NCBI RefSeq assembly: GCF_006491595.2
Contig: NZ_VEVQ02000015.1
Coordinates: 41,070-105,069, forward strand
Direction: 5' to 3'
DNA from: Flavobacterium jejuense
GTDB lineage: Bacteria; Bacteroidota; Bacteroidia; Flavobacteriales; Flavobacteriaceae
Length of the DNA: 64,000 nucleotides
Below, piece after piece: positions 35,993 to 45,429 of this stretch (position 1 is the stretch's first letter; every line of letters begins with the position of its first letter). Below the pieces are notes generated by a model. That model was not told the origin of the DNA and made no database searches. It saw only the letters and a list, made by a program, of their open reading frames with translations. Position numbers and translations under genes: made by a program.

Positions 35993-37068
35993 TTTAATAT
36001 CGAATTCCATTTTTCTAGTATAATTTTATTTTCAAATTTAGCCACACTTGCCATAGTGTTTTCTTTGTAGACTTTAATGATCTTAGGGTTTTCAACTAAC
36101 CATTCCATTTTCGTTTGAAACTCTTCAAAATTTTGATTTTCAACTAACAAACCATTCTCATCATTTACAATCATTTCAGAAGGTCCAGTTGGACAATCGA
36201 AAGAAATTACAGGTGTTCCTACTGCTAAAGACTCCAGGATCACCATTGGGAAACCTTCATAAGAACTACATAAAACTGAAAACAAAGCTTTTCTCAGGTA
36301 AACATATGGATTATCTTGAAATCCTAAAAAATGTACTTTATTTTCAACATGGAGTATTTTGCATTTTTCTTTCAAAAAAGCTTCTTGCGCACCACTACCC
36401 AAAAACAACAAGTGTATATTTTTTGAAGGTAAAATTGATTTTGCGAAAATTTCAATTAATTTATCAAATTGTTTTTCTTCTGCTAACCTTCCCATAGCCA
36501 TGATGAAATTAAAATTGGGAACTTTACTACCTTTTACAGATGAAAGTTGATTGACTTTATCTAAATCAAATCCGTTTGGAATTACTTCAATATCCATCTT
36601 ATGGTATTGTATTTCCAATTTTTCTTTAATAACTCTAGATACACTAACAAATTTATTTACTTTTTTTAAAATAAGCTTTGCTATAAACTTATATTTTGTA
36701 AAATAAGCTTTATTATTTGAACTGTGAATTGTATATATTATTTTTGTTTTATAATAAAAAACAAATAAAAACAACAGTTCCATAAATGGATTTAATCGAT
36801 ATCTGAAATCGATAACATAATCAAATTTATTTTTCTTTAAAATGGAATTTAATTTTAGATACTTTACCATTTTATTTTCGTTTCCTAATGCTATTATTTG
36901 ACCACCATTTGGATAACAAATTTCTTTATCTAAAACTATGGTTACTACTTGATATTGATTTTTTTCAAACAAAATAGAAAGGTCACTCATAACCTTCTCT
37001 AAACCACCATAACAAAATTTATAACCAATAAGTGCTATCTTTTTTTTTTCAATTTTATTAGAATCCAT
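35989..37068 (-). CDS. Glycosyltransferase family 4
   Basis: A 359-aa GT-B fold transferase. The N-terminal domain starts IALIGYKFCYGGLEKVMSDL. The C-terminal donor-binding domain has MAMGRLAEEKQFDKLIEIFA and the E-x7-E motif in SYEGFPMVILESLAVGTPVI, with PTGPSEMI after it. This is the classical retaining GT4 pattern. It is the first gene of a minus-strand unit with the FdtA-like cupin and a methyltransferase, and lies divergently from the GT2 gene at 37121. The acceptor and donor are unknown, but the neighbours suggest a glycan with an aminodeoxysugar. Confidence 0.9.
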   Translation of the reverse strand: MDSNKIEKKKIALIGYKFCYGGLEKVMSDLSILFEKNQYQVVTIVLDKEICYPNGGQIIALGNENKMVKYLKLNSILKKNKFDYVIDFRYRLNPFMELLFLFVFYYKTKIIYTIHSSNNKAYFTKYKFIAKLILKKVNKFVSVSRVIKEKLEIQYHKMDIEVIPNGFDLDKVNQLSSVKGSKVPNFNFIMAMGRLAEEKQFDKLIEIFAKSILPSKNIHLLFLGSGAQEAFLKEKCKILHVENKVHFLGFQDNPYVYLRKALFSVLCSSYEGFPMVILESLAVGTPVISFDCPTGPSEMIVNDENGLLVENQNFEEFQTKMEWLVENPKIIKVYKENTMASVAKFENKIILEKWNSILK

Positions 37069-37120
37069 TTATTTAATTACATTTTATTAATTTAGCCGAA
37101 AATACTCTTTTAAATTTAAT

Positions 37121-37996
37121 ATGCAAAATTTACCTTTAGTAAGTGTTATCTGCCTTTCTTATAATCATGCTCCTTATATCGAGGAAACTTTAAATTCAGT
37201 TTTACAACAATCCTATTCAAACATTCAATTAATAATTGCTGATGATTTTAGTACGGATAATTCTAAAGCAGTAATCGAAAATTGGTTAAAAAGTAATCCT
37301 AATATTCCTTTTTTTCCTAATACTACAAATTTAGGTAACACAAAAACTTTTAATAATGCATTTAAACATGTAAAAGGAGAATATATAATCGATCTTGCTG
37401 CTGATGATGTTTTACTACCAAATTGCATAGAGGAACAAGTTAAAGCCTTTCAAAACACGAGTTTCTCTAATGTAGCTATTGTTTATGGTAATATTGAATT
37501 AATTGATAAGCATAATAACTTTATATCCAACTATTATTCGAAAAATGAAAATCCACAAAGTGGAGATATTTACAAAATGGTGATTAGTTTATCCACTAAA
37601 ATTTGTTCGGTAGCATCAATGATTAGAAAAGATATTTTTGAAAGTCTAGGTGGTTATGATGAAAGTTTATCTTATGAAGATTTGGATTTATGGGTGAGAC
37701 TATCAAGAAGTTATAACTTTCAGTACATTCCAAAAATATTAGTAAAAAAAAGAGAACTAAAGAACTCACTAGGAGCGCATTTTTATAAAAGAAATAACCC
37801 AAAAACAAAAAAACTCCATCAATCTTCTTATACAATATTACAAAAAGCATATCGTTTAAATAAAGATAAATCAGAACACAAAGCGCTACTTCAAAGAATT
37901 AAATATGAATTTCTAAGGAATGTGTACTCAAGAAATTATTCCTATATTTTTATTTATATTTATTTATATACTAAAGTAAGTCTCAAATCTATATAA
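37121..37996 (+). CDS. Glycosyltransferase family 2
   Basis: A 291-aa transferase with VSVICLSYNHAPYIEETLNSVL, IIADDFSTDNSK and the GEYIIDLAADDVLLPN acidic motif. The catalytic part has GGYDESLSYEDLDLWVRLS, with the ED dyad of GT2. The last 25 residues are aromatic and hydrophobic (SYIFIYIYLYTKVS), so membrane association is possible. A strong palindromic terminator follows. It stands between two minus-strand gene blocks, showing that the locus is built from several transcription units. Confidence 0.87.
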   Translation: MQNLPLVSVICLSYNHAPYIEETLNSVLQQSYSNIQLIIADDFSTDNSKAVIENWLKSNPNIPFFPNTTNLGNTKTFNNAFKHVKGEYIIDLAADDVLLPNCIEEQVKAFQNTSFSNVAIVYGNIELIDKHNNFISNYYSKNENPQSGDIYKMVISLSTKICSVASMIRKDIFESLGGYDESLSYEDLDLWVRLSRSYNFQYIPKILVKKRELKNSLGAHFYKRNNPKTKKLHQSSYTILQKAYRLNKDKSEHKALLQRIKYEFLRNVYSRNYSYIFIYIYLYTKVSLKSI

Positions 37997-38027
37997 CACA
38001 TTAACTAGTTAAATACAAACATATAAT

Positions 38028-38070
38028 AGAAAGAATAACACTTGTAAAAAATACAAGTGTTATTCTTTCT
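38028..38070. terminator. Long perfect-stem terminator
   Basis: A 19-bp perfect inverted repeat starting AGAAAGAATAACACTTGTA, with a 5-nt poly-A loop. It lies between two convergent genes (the GT2 at 37996 and the T9SS protein ending at 38097) and can serve both. Confidence 0.8.
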
Positions 38071-38096
38071 AATTCTTTTAAAAATTAATACTCTTT

Positions 38097-39827
38097 TTAA
38101 TTTTTTATAAACTTTTCTTCAAAAATAAAATTAGTTTCCTCTGAAATTAATTTCACAAAGTAAATTCCTTTTTCAATATTCTGCAATGAAATAGTAATTT
38201 CTTGATCTTTATATTTATTTTGATAAATCACTTTTCCGGCAATATCAAAAATATACAAATCCAGAATAGATTTCCTTTCTGAAACTGGCAGATTAATACT
38301 AAACAAACCATTATTTGGGTTTGGATAAAGTAATATTTTTTTCGCTTCTTTTTCAAAATCATTTTGTAAATCAACTTTCCTATCACTAATTCTTGCTGAA
38401 TTAACGTTACATGGTAATATTCTAGCTAGGTAAGTTGCTCCAGAGTTAATTCTTGTTCCTGGCTTCAATAATATAAAATCACTAGCAAACATTCCTATGT
38501 TATTATTTGAACTCAAATTGTAACTATTTTGAGTGGTTATATTAGCATAATTAATATATGTGAAATTTAAATTTGGTTCAGAATTCAAAACTAGAGATTG
38601 ATCACATGTACTAGTAAAGCTAGAGATAAACTGAGGTAAAAAATGGCTAATCAATGTTGAATTCATAGTAACGTAATTAATATCTATTGCAGAATTTGCA
38701 TATGAGTCTGCTGTATTAATTTTGTATAAAAAATTAGAATTCACGTTACTAATAGCTAAGTTTTCATTTTTATCTCTTTGTATATGGTATGCCGTAGGAA
38801 ATAAACTTGAGTTGTTAAATTCAGACAATTTCCTATAAGGTAAACTTAAGTTTGTAAGATCTTTAACAAAAACATTATTGTTCACAAAATATACTTTTTC
38901 TGAATCATCTGAAAATTCAAAATCATTATAAGAAGGTGAAAAATCACTTTCAATCATCTGAAAATTACTAAAAACACCAGTCGTATTATTAAAATCCATC
39001 GTAAAAAAACTACTTGATGAACCACTTGTATTTGGTCCTTGAAAAAAAGTATTTGTAATAACAAGTTCACCAAACCTAGTATTATTTGAACCAAACCTCA
39101 TGATGGACTTAGTGCTTGACATAAGAAGGTCATCAGAAAAATTTTCATAACCTATGTCATTTGAAAGACTAGTAACCACTGGACTCAAATCAATACCGGA
39201 AGAAGTAATCTTATATGCTCTTAGTTCACCGCCGTAAGATGACGATGGATTAGTATGAATAATTACAAAATAACCATCATTTGAAGCATTTTTCACAACA
39301 GTAAGTGGTCCAAAATAATTAGGACTCGCATTAATATATAATTCAAAACCTTGTGTAGGATAGGTCATTTTACCATTTGGATATGACGAATCACTAAAAT
39401 CGACAATATAATAATAATAATTTACTAAAGGAGCATAAGCCCTATTAAGTGCATTTTTATTACTTAGAACAGTTTCAATATAGCTAATGAAAACGTAATA
39501 TTTTAAAGGATTATCTGGAAATGGCACAATAACTACTGGTTGCACACGATTATAGTCGACTCCTAAACCATAAAGCATTACTCCATTTTGCATCACTTGA
39601 AAAGTTCTATCATAAATTTTACAACCATCACTGTAAAAAAGTAAATCCCCATTACTATCACTTACTGAAGCAAAGCCATATTTATTTGAATTAGAAATAG
39701 CACTAGAAGTTGGAGAACTTGTATCAAATGCTACATTTGAATTTCCTAAAACCCAATTATTGTTATAATCTTGTGCATTGGAAAAAAATAAAACAAAAAG
39801 GCATACTATTATATAAAATTTTCTCAT
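38097..39827 (-). CDS. Secreted protein with T9SS type A C-terminal sorting domain, 576 aa
   Basis: A signal peptide (MRKFYIIVCLFVLFFSNAQ) starts a protein whose middle (about residues 20-470) is a beta-rich repetitive region with GDLLFYSDGCKIYDR, a pattern of beta-propeller-like surface proteins of Bacteroidota. The last 80 residues carry the type A sorting signal: LLYPNPNNGLFSINLP, LDLYIFDIAGKVIY, then ISLQNIEKGIYFVKL and a short basic end. It would be exported by the Sec system and moved to the surface by the type IX system. A role in adhesion is possible. It sits with another surface-type protein inside the polysaccharide locus. Confidence 0.88.
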   Translation of the reverse strand: MRKFYIIVCLFVLFFSNAQDYNNNWVLGNSNVAFDTSSPTSSAISNSNKYGFASVSDSNGDLLFYSDGCKIYDRTFQVMQNGVMLYGLGVDYNRVQPVVIVPFPDNPLKYYVFISYIETVLSNKNALNRAYAPLVNYYYYIVDFSDSSYPNGKMTYPTQGFELYINASPNYFGPLTVVKNASNDGYFVIIHTNPSSSYGGELRAYKITSSGIDLSPVVTSLSNDIGYENFSDDLLMSSTKSIMRFGSNNTRFGELVITNTFFQGPNTSGSSSSFFTMDFNNTTGVFSNFQMIESDFSPSYNDFEFSDDSEKVYFVNNNVFVKDLTNLSLPYRKLSEFNNSSLFPTAYHIQRDKNENLAISNVNSNFLYKINTADSYANSAIDINYVTMNSTLISHFLPQFISSFTSTCDQSLVLNSEPNLNFTYINYANITTQNSYNLSSNNNIGMFASDFILLKPGTRINSGATYLARILPCNVNSARISDRKVDLQNDFEKEAKKILLYPNPNNGLFSINLPVSERKSILDLYIFDIAGKVIYQNKYKDQEITISLQNIEKGIYFVKLISEETNFIFEEKFIKN

Positions 39828-39845
39828 AATTAAAAATATTATTAA

Positions 39846-40826
39846 TTACTTAGATTTTTCTAATAATAGTTTCATTTGTGTTTTTAACTCTTCAATTTCT
39901 TTCTTTTGTTGAATTAAATAAAGTGTTAATTCTTCAATCTTTTCTTGCTGAATTTTAGTCATATCACCTACAAATAAGCCTTTCTCTTCAATTTCTTTTC
40001 CTGAAGGTACGTTTATTAAATGACCTTTTTCCTTAATATGTCTTTCAACTTCATCAAGTGAAGGTAATTGATATTCTTTGTTAAAAACATAATCTGCCCA
40101 AGTCGTATACACTTTTACTTCTTCAGCTCTCATTTTTCCTTTTACTGATAGCCTATATGTATCTGTGCCATCAACAAAAGTTGATGTTCCTATTCCAATA
40201 TTTGCATCTGTTAAAATATTTCCTTCAATTTTTGAACTCCCTCTTACAACAAATTTATGTTCAGGTAAGTAATCACCATAACCTCCTATAACGATTCTTG
40301 AATTCGTATTAGGCAAATGCATAAAAACATTATCTGAACCATCTTCATATATTTTAAAAAATTCTTGTTGGTTTCTATTACTCATATACATTGTTGAAGA
40401 GCCTCCTGCATAAGCCCAAAATCTATATCTCCCCATATCATTTCTGTCTTCAATACCAAGCCAAATTCTTGACTGAGTTTGTTCATTTGAAATTGGGAAA
40501 TCAAAGACATTAAACATTCTAGTCTTTTCATATCCTGGTCCACTTCCAATTTTTTTTCCGACTGCTAAAACAACAGATTCATCATTTCTAACAGCTCCTG
40601 AAACATAACTAGTCCCATCCAATTGATTACTAGTAAAAATTCCTTGATTAGCTCCAATATCCCCAACAACTTCAAGCTTATTTTCAGGATTATCAGTTCC
40701 AATACCCACATTTGTATTTGTTGATGGAGAATTTGCCAAAACATTTGAAGAACCACCTGTAGAAGTGTTAATCTGAGAATGAACAAGTGATGCCATAAAA
40801 AGGCATCCTAAATAAAGTTTTTTCAT
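39846..40826 (-). CDS. Secreted surface protein with tail-fibre-like C-terminus
   Basis: From the ATG at 40826 it is 326 aa; the longer frame from 40853 would add residues before the signal peptide. The signal MKKLYLGCLFMASLVHSQ leads into VGIGTDNPENKLEVVGDI and NIGIGTSTF repeats, then a WADYVFNKEYQLPSLDEVERHI block, and ends in a heptad coiled coil (EELTLYLIQQKKEIEELKTQMK). This pattern is shared with phage tail-fibre-type proteins and with many Bacteroidota surface proteins. It probably trimerises through the coiled coil. It precedes the T9SS protein gene with 18 bp between, so they are likely one transcript. Confidence 0.8.
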   Translation of the reverse strand: MKKLYLGCLFMASLVHSQINTSTGGSSNVLANSPSTNTNVGIGTDNPENKLEVVGDIGANQGIFTSNQLDGTSYVSGAVRNDESVVLAVGKKIGSGPGYEKTRMFNVFDFPISNEQTQSRIWLGIEDRNDMGRYRFWAYAGGSSTMYMSNRNQQEFFKIYEDGSDNVFMHLPNTNSRIVIGGYGDYLPEHKFVVRGSSKIEGNILTDANIGIGTSTFVDGTDTYRLSVKGKMRAEEVKVYTTWADYVFNKEYQLPSLDEVERHIKEKGHLINVPSGKEIEEKGLFVGDMTKIQQEKIEELTLYLIQQKKEIEELKTQMKLLLEKSK

Positions 40827-41048
40827 ATTATTATTTGTTATTTTGAGTAACAAAAATATGCTTTAATCTTTTATCAAATAAAAAGTAATCGTTAAATTTA
40901 AAACAAAAAACAGATATTGCAAAGAAATTACAATACAAGTAATTCTAAGTATTTCATATTAAATAAGATAATAACAAATAGCTCTAAAGAATCAACTTTT
41001 TACATTATTTTGAAATAATAAGTTATAGTTTCTTTTTTATAAAAAAAA

Positions 41049-41777
41049 TCAATTCTTTAAAAATTCATCTAGAATATCTTTTTCTTCTACCCAATTTCTT
41101 GAAATATTTTCTTTGATTAATTTAGCAGGTATTCCACCAATTAAAATATTTTTACCAAATAAAGAATAGTTTTTTGTACACAAGCTATTTGATGCAATTG
41201 TACAGTAATCTGGTGTTATTGTTTTGGACAAAATTGTAACTCTATTACTAATAAAATTATAATTACCAATTTTGATTGGAGCGTTTACTGGATATTTTTG
41301 ATTTGTAAGTGTATCAACCATTTCATGAAAATTAGTGTCTATTACTTGACATTCAGAACCTAATCTTGCATATGCTCCAAAAATGATTTCTTTAGTGCAA
41401 ATTATCTTTCCATTTGAAGCAATAGAAGACATATCACCCATTTCTAAGAAACCCGTTTTGGAAACAAATAAAAAATAATCTTTACCAAACTGTACATGTC
41501 CTTTAAAAACAATTTTCCCAGTAAGCATTATTTCAGCTGTCCCTTGGTGAACACTATTCATTTCGTAAGGTTTTCCAAAACCAATCATTCCAAATTTTAT
41601 AGGAGCATTTATACTAATTTCACCAGAAATATTCTGAAATTTCACTTTACCATAAAATACAATTGGCATTTTTTTAGCAATTTGAAAAGGAAATTTTTTA
41701 AAATTAAAATAAATCGTTTTTATCCAATTTACTTTTAAGACTTTACTGATTTTTACTCTTGTTTTTTTAAATATCAT
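41049..41777 (-). CDS. Acyltransferase of the left-handed beta-helix (hexapeptide repeat) family
   Basis: A 242-aa protein with an N-terminal basic, partly hydrophobic part followed by beta-helix-like repeats with Ile/Leu/Val every sixth residue, for example VKFQNISGEISINAPIKFGMIGFG, GKIICTKEIIFGAYARLGS and CTIASNSLCTKNY. It ends KNILIGGIPAKLIKENI, the typical C-terminal turn of LbH acyltransferases. The predicted activity is O- or N-acetylation of a sugar or lipid-linked precursor. It does not look like FdtC, the small LbH enzyme of Fuc3NAc synthesis. It overlaps the flippase gene by four bases at the 5' end, so coupling is likely. Confidence 0.78.
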   Translation of the reverse strand: MIFKKTRVKISKVLKVNWIKTIYFNFKKFPFQIAKKMPIVFYGKVKFQNISGEISINAPIKFGMIGFGKPYEMNSVHQGTAEIMLTGKIVFKGHVQFGKDYFLFVSKTGFLEMGDMSSIASNGKIICTKEIIFGAYARLGSECQVIDTNFHEMVDTLTNQKYPVNAPIKIGNYNFISNRVTILSKTITPDYCTIASNSLCTKNYSLFGKNILIGGIPAKLIKENISRNWVEEKDILDEFLKN

Positions 41778-43228
41778 CTTTTTTTAAATAAATCTTTTAA
41801 AGAAACTAATCTATTAATCTTATAAATTGTATAAACAAAATTTATAATTAATAATGGGATAAGCAAAATTAACCTAAAGTTCTCATTAAACATTATAAAA
41901 CATAAAGCAGCTATAATGAAGGAAAACAATAAAATAAAAATTAGGATGTCTTTAGTAGTAAAAAAAAACATTTTGTATCTCATTTTCGCAATTATATAAA
42001 CTCCTATCAAGTGCAGCAAAAAATAAATCATTATAGCGACACCAATCCCATTCAATTGATCCATTTTATATCCAAAGTATAACATTAGAAAATATAAAAC
42101 GTTAAATCCCAATGATGTCTTCATAAATACTTTTGAATCTGCTTTAGCAATAAACAAATATCCTATTGAAAAAGATATTGATTTAAAAAACATACCCACA
42201 ACAGCCCATTTTAACAAACTATAAGCACTCGTAAAATCTTTAGAAAATAATAAAATTATAATTTGTTCACCAAATGCAATAAAAACAAGTATCACAGGAA
42301 CTATTAACAATACAGTTAAAATAGCTTGTTGTCTTACCGTTTCTGATAATTTTTCATTAGAATAATCTAAAGTAACTAATCTAGGATAATATTCTGTTGC
42401 CATAGCACTAAACAGGAAACCAACATATGTATTTAATATTAGTATGGAAACATTATATAAACCTAACATATTAATTCCGTCTTCGTAATTGATTATAACT
42501 TGCATTGCATAATTTACTAATAAAGGTAAAAACGACATCATCATTAGTAATCCACCAAAAAAAATTATTTCTTTCCCATTTCGAATAGCCTCTTTATAAC
42601 TTATTTTAATGTCAAATGAAATGTTTTTCTTAACATATATCCAATAAATAATTACATTTACAAAGGCAGTAATAATAATTGCTGGAACAATAAAATTCTT
42701 TTTAAAAAAATAAAAAAAGGGAATTATAATAATTAAACTCAATACATTAGATATCAAATTAGAATTTGCTAATTGTCTTAACTTACTTTTACCTTGCAAA
42801 ATAGCAGTAAAAGCACCTGTAATTTGTTTTAAAAAAACTGCTACTCCTAAAAAAGCTATTAAATACCATTTTTTATTGGTACTATATATATATTCACTTA
42901 TAAAAGATGAAAACAAAATTGTTATAAAACATCCTAAAAAAGCCGTTAATAAACATAATTTAATAACAATATTAGCATTATTCCTTTTTGTATTTTTCTC
43001 ACTAGCAATTGCTTTAACCGCACTATTTTCAATCGAAAAACCAGTAATTGATTTAATTAAATCTACAGTTGAATTAAGTATTCCATAAATACCATAACCG
43101 CCAACACCAATCAAAATTGAAAGTAGTTTATGTTTTACAAATGAAGAAATGAGAGTAATAACTTGTACACTCCCAAAAATAGAAGTTGCTAATAATATAT
43201 TTTTGTATGTCTTTTTTTCTTCATCCAT
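41774..43228 (-). CDS. wzx: Wzx-type O-antigen translocase (polysaccharide flippase)
   Basis: A 484-aa membrane protein of the MOP superfamily with about 14 hydrophobic helices. The early segment ILIGVGGYGIYGILNSTVDLIKSITGFSIENSAV is the characteristic Wzx loop and first helices. It would flip the undecaprenyl-linked repeat unit across the inner membrane for polymer or O-antigen assembly. No Wzy-type polymerase was recognised in the window. The gene starts one base from the end of the aminotransferase gene, so the order FemAB-like, aminotransferase, flippase, acyltransferase is one tightly packed operon. Confidence 0.85.
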   Translation of the reverse strand: MDEEKKTYKNILLATSIFGSVQVITLISSFVKHKLLSILIGVGGYGIYGILNSTVDLIKSITGFSIENSAVKAIASEKNTKRNNANIVIKLCLLTAFLGCFITILFSSFISEYIYSTNKKWYLIAFLGVAVFLKQITGAFTAILQGKSKLRQLANSNLISNVLSLIIIIPFFYFFKKNFIVPAIIITAFVNVIIYWIYVKKNISFDIKISYKEAIRNGKEIIFFGGLLMMMSFLPLLVNYAMQVIINYEDGINMLGLYNVSILILNTYVGFLFSAMATEYYPRLVTLDYSNEKLSETVRQQAILTVLLIVPVILVFIAFGEQIIILLFSKDFTSAYSLLKWAVVGMFFKSISFSIGYLFIAKADSKVFMKTSLGFNVLYFLMLYFGYKMDQLNGIGVAIMIYFLLHLIGVYIIAKMRYKMFFFTTKDILIFILLFSFIIAALCFIMFNENFRLILLIPLLIINFVYTIYKINRLVSLKDLFKKR

Positions 43229-44367
43229 TAATATTGGTTTATTACTGTAATAAGAGTCCTTAATTGTACTTCATCTAAGGTTCCATTCAAAGGAATACTA
43301 AGTATTTCTTCATGTATCTTTTCAGAAATAGGAAAAGATAAATCACTCCATTCTTTCAAAGCTTCTTGTTTATGCGGAGGAATAGGATAATGAATCATCG
43401 TTTCAATTCCATTTTGCTTTAAATAGTTTGCCAAATTATTTCTGTTTTTTGTTCTAATAGCAAACAAATGAAAAACATGATTATCAGATTCATTCCATAC
43501 AGGAAGAATAATCTTATCGTTTTTTATTTCTTCCAAATATCTTTTTGCAATGCTTCTTCTTTTTTCGTTTTCATTATCTAAATAAGGTAATTTCACATTT
43601 AAAAAAGCGGCTTGCAATTCATCTAATCTAGAGTTTGTTCCGATAATTTCATTTTCATATTTTACTTTCGAACCATAATTTCTCATAGAAAATAATATTT
43701 CTGCTAAAGTACTATCATTTGTAGTAATTGCTCCTGCATCTCCAAGCGCTCCTAAATTTTTCCCAGGATAAAAACTAAATCCCGCAGCATGACCAAGATT
43801 TCCTGCTCTTTTTATTTCTAATTCTTCACTTCCGATTTCTAACTTCTGATTTCTAACTTTCAAAATAGCTCCATGTGCTTGCGCTGCATCTTCAATAACT
43901 AGCAAATTATTCCTTTCTGCAATTTCATTAATAGCATTCATTTCTGCTAATTGGCCATACAAATGTACTGCTAAAACAGCTTTTGTTTTTGAATTAATTT
44001 TTTCTTCAATTAAATAGGGGTTCAAATTATACGTTTCTAATTTTGGTTCAACTAAAACTGGAACCAAATCAGCCTGTAAAATAGCCAAAATACTAGCAAT
44101 ATAAGTATTCGCAGGAACAATGACTTCATCGCCTTTTTTAAGTTTTCCTAATTGAATATAAGCTTTAAAAATGAGCGATAAAGCATCTAAACCATTACCA
44201 ACACCTATGCAATATTGAGTTCCACAGTAACTAGCAAAGTTACGTTCAAAGGCTTTTACTTCATTTCCAAGGATGTACCAACCTCTATCTAGAAACTGTT
44301 TCATCTTCTCTTGAAATGATGCTTCAAAAGGTTGATTGAGTTTATGTAAATCAAGGAATTTTATCAT
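43228..44367 (-). CDS. fdtB: DegT/DnrJ/EryC1/StrS aminotransferase (FdtB-like), with in-frame repeat insertion
   Basis: A 379-aa PLP enzyme of the sugar aminotransferase family. The motifs are VGNGLDALSLIFKAY, VIVPANTYIASILAI, VIEDAAQAHGA, then GFSFYPGKNLGALGDAG with PLP lysine Lys203, and GTNSRLDELQAAFLNVKL. It would transaminate the 3-keto sugar made by the FdtA-like cupin to a 3-amino-3,6-dideoxyhexose. One oddity is the segment VRNQKLEIGSEELEIK at residues 171-186, where relatives have only a short KTGNLG-type link. Its DNA is two 14-bp tandem repeats plus degenerate copies. It is a surface loop before the GN.GHAAGF motif, so activity is probably kept. Confidence 0.87.
   Translation of the reverse strand: MIKFLDLHKLNQPFEASFQEKMKQFLDRGWYILGNEVKAFERNFASYCGTQYCIGVGNGLDALSLIFKAYIQLGKLKKGDEVIVPANTYIASILAILQADLVPVLVEPKLETYNLNPYLIEEKINSKTKAVLAVHLYGQLAEMNAINEIAERNNLLVIEDAAQAHGAILKVRNQKLEIGSEELEIKRAGNLGHAAGFSFYPGKNLGALGDAGAITTNDSTLAEILFSMRNYGSKVKYENEIIGTNSRLDELQAAFLNVKLPYLDNENEKRRSIAKRYLEEIKNDKIILPVWNESDNHVFHLFAIRTKNRNNLANYLKQNGIETMIHYPIPPHKQEALKEWSDLSFPISEKIHEEILSIPLNGTLDEVQLRTLITVINQY
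43808..43860 (-). repeat. Short tandem repeat (GAAGTTAGAAATCAG family) inserted in frame
   Basis: On the plus strand the copies CGATTTCTAACTTC and TGATTTCTAACTTT stand in tandem (43833-43860), preceded by degenerate copies. This is the kind of interspersed short repeat common in Flavobacteriia. It encodes about 16 residues inside the aminotransferase without breaking the frame. Confidence 0.6.
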
Positions 44368-45311
44368 AACGTAATACTATAAGTATCTTGATTGAATAAA
44401 GAACAACCTAGCTCTTCCTTTTGAGTAAGTAATCCTTCATTAAATCCTAATTCATTATTTTCAGTACAGGTACCCATATCAAAAAAATCAAATTCTTTAC
44501 TATATTTTTCAAAAAGTTTAAAATACAAATAATCCAAAGCTCTTAATTTTTCACCTAAATCTGTAGTAGCTCCATATTGTGATTTTATTACTTTACCCGA
44601 TTTGAAAGTTGTAATTCCTGCTACTATTTCATTTTTAAAATAAATAGAATATTGATGAATGTTATCAGGAAACTTACTTACTAAATATTCAATTTCTTCT
44701 AAACTATGAACGGGTTTTGCATCATGTTTATTTTGTAACCTTGGAATTAAAACATCCTTCCAAAAAACAGAAAAATCATCATTATGTTTAATTTCAAAAT
44801 CTAACTTCAAATTTTTTCTGTAATGCTTTAATTTACTTTTAGAAATTCTATAAGCTTCTCTAAAAGGAATACATAAATTGAATTCTCTTTTGAGTAGGGT
44901 TGCTTTTTTTTCAAATAAAATAAACAAATACTCTTCTGATTTTTGTACTTGATAGTAAGGATTAATAGGTTTATAAATGAGATTCTTAACCTTATTTGTC
45001 TTTAGAAATTGAAAAAGTAACTCAAAAAGCAACTTAACTTCTCTGTATTTGACGTTTTTTTCAAATACTAATCCTCCATAAGTCAACCCTTGATGAGAGT
45101 AAACTACATCACCTACACTATTAGCTGGTAAAATAGCTTTCAAATTTTCTTTTTCGTCAAATATTAGTAAAGAATAATCTTCAAAGCGATCGCTATGATA
45201 TTCCATAAAATCTCTATGAAATAAAAAAGTTGCATTTTTAGCATTGGCAACAAATTCATTCCACTTTAAATAATGGTCAGTAGTGTATTTTTTTACTTGA
45301 TACGTTTTCAA
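44364..45311 (-). CDS. FemAB/GNAT-like acyltransferase of sugar locus
   Basis: A 315-aa protein with YQVKKYTTDHYLKWNEFVANAKNATFLFHRDFMEYHSDRF at its N-terminus, the typical opening of the FemAB-like Acetyltransf_6 family in polysaccharide loci. It has a second GNAT half with VKNLIYKPINPYYQ, GITTFKSGKVIKSQYGAT and FDMGTC. It probably acylates an amino sugar, and the partner aminotransferase gene overlaps it by four bases. It is the first gene of the minus-strand operon. A precise product cannot be given. Confidence 0.75.
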   Translation of the reverse strand: MKTYQVKKYTTDHYLKWNEFVANAKNATFLFHRDFMEYHSDRFEDYSLLIFDEKENLKAILPANSVGDVVYSHQGLTYGGLVFEKNVKYREVKLLFELLFQFLKTNKVKNLIYKPINPYYQVQKSEEYLFILFEKKATLLKREFNLCIPFREAYRISKSKLKHYRKNLKLDFEIKHNDDFSVFWKDVLIPRLQNKHDAKPVHSLEEIEYLVSKFPDNIHQYSIYFKNEIVAGITTFKSGKVIKSQYGATTDLGEKLRALDYLYFKLFEKYSKEFDFFDMGTCTENNELGFNEGLLTQKEELGCSLFNQDTYSITL

Positions 45312-45429
45312 AAAATCGAAATTAATCCCGAAAATTACTAATTTTTTAATTCATCTACATTTATATCAACACATTTTATCAAATTAATTCTTATCTTAGG
45401 ACAAGAATAAACACATTAACTACTATAAA

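Noticed and set aside
32047..45311. The polysaccharide locus as a new pathway
   Set aside because: All enzymes fall in known families for aminodeoxysugar glycans. Only the exact product is unknown.
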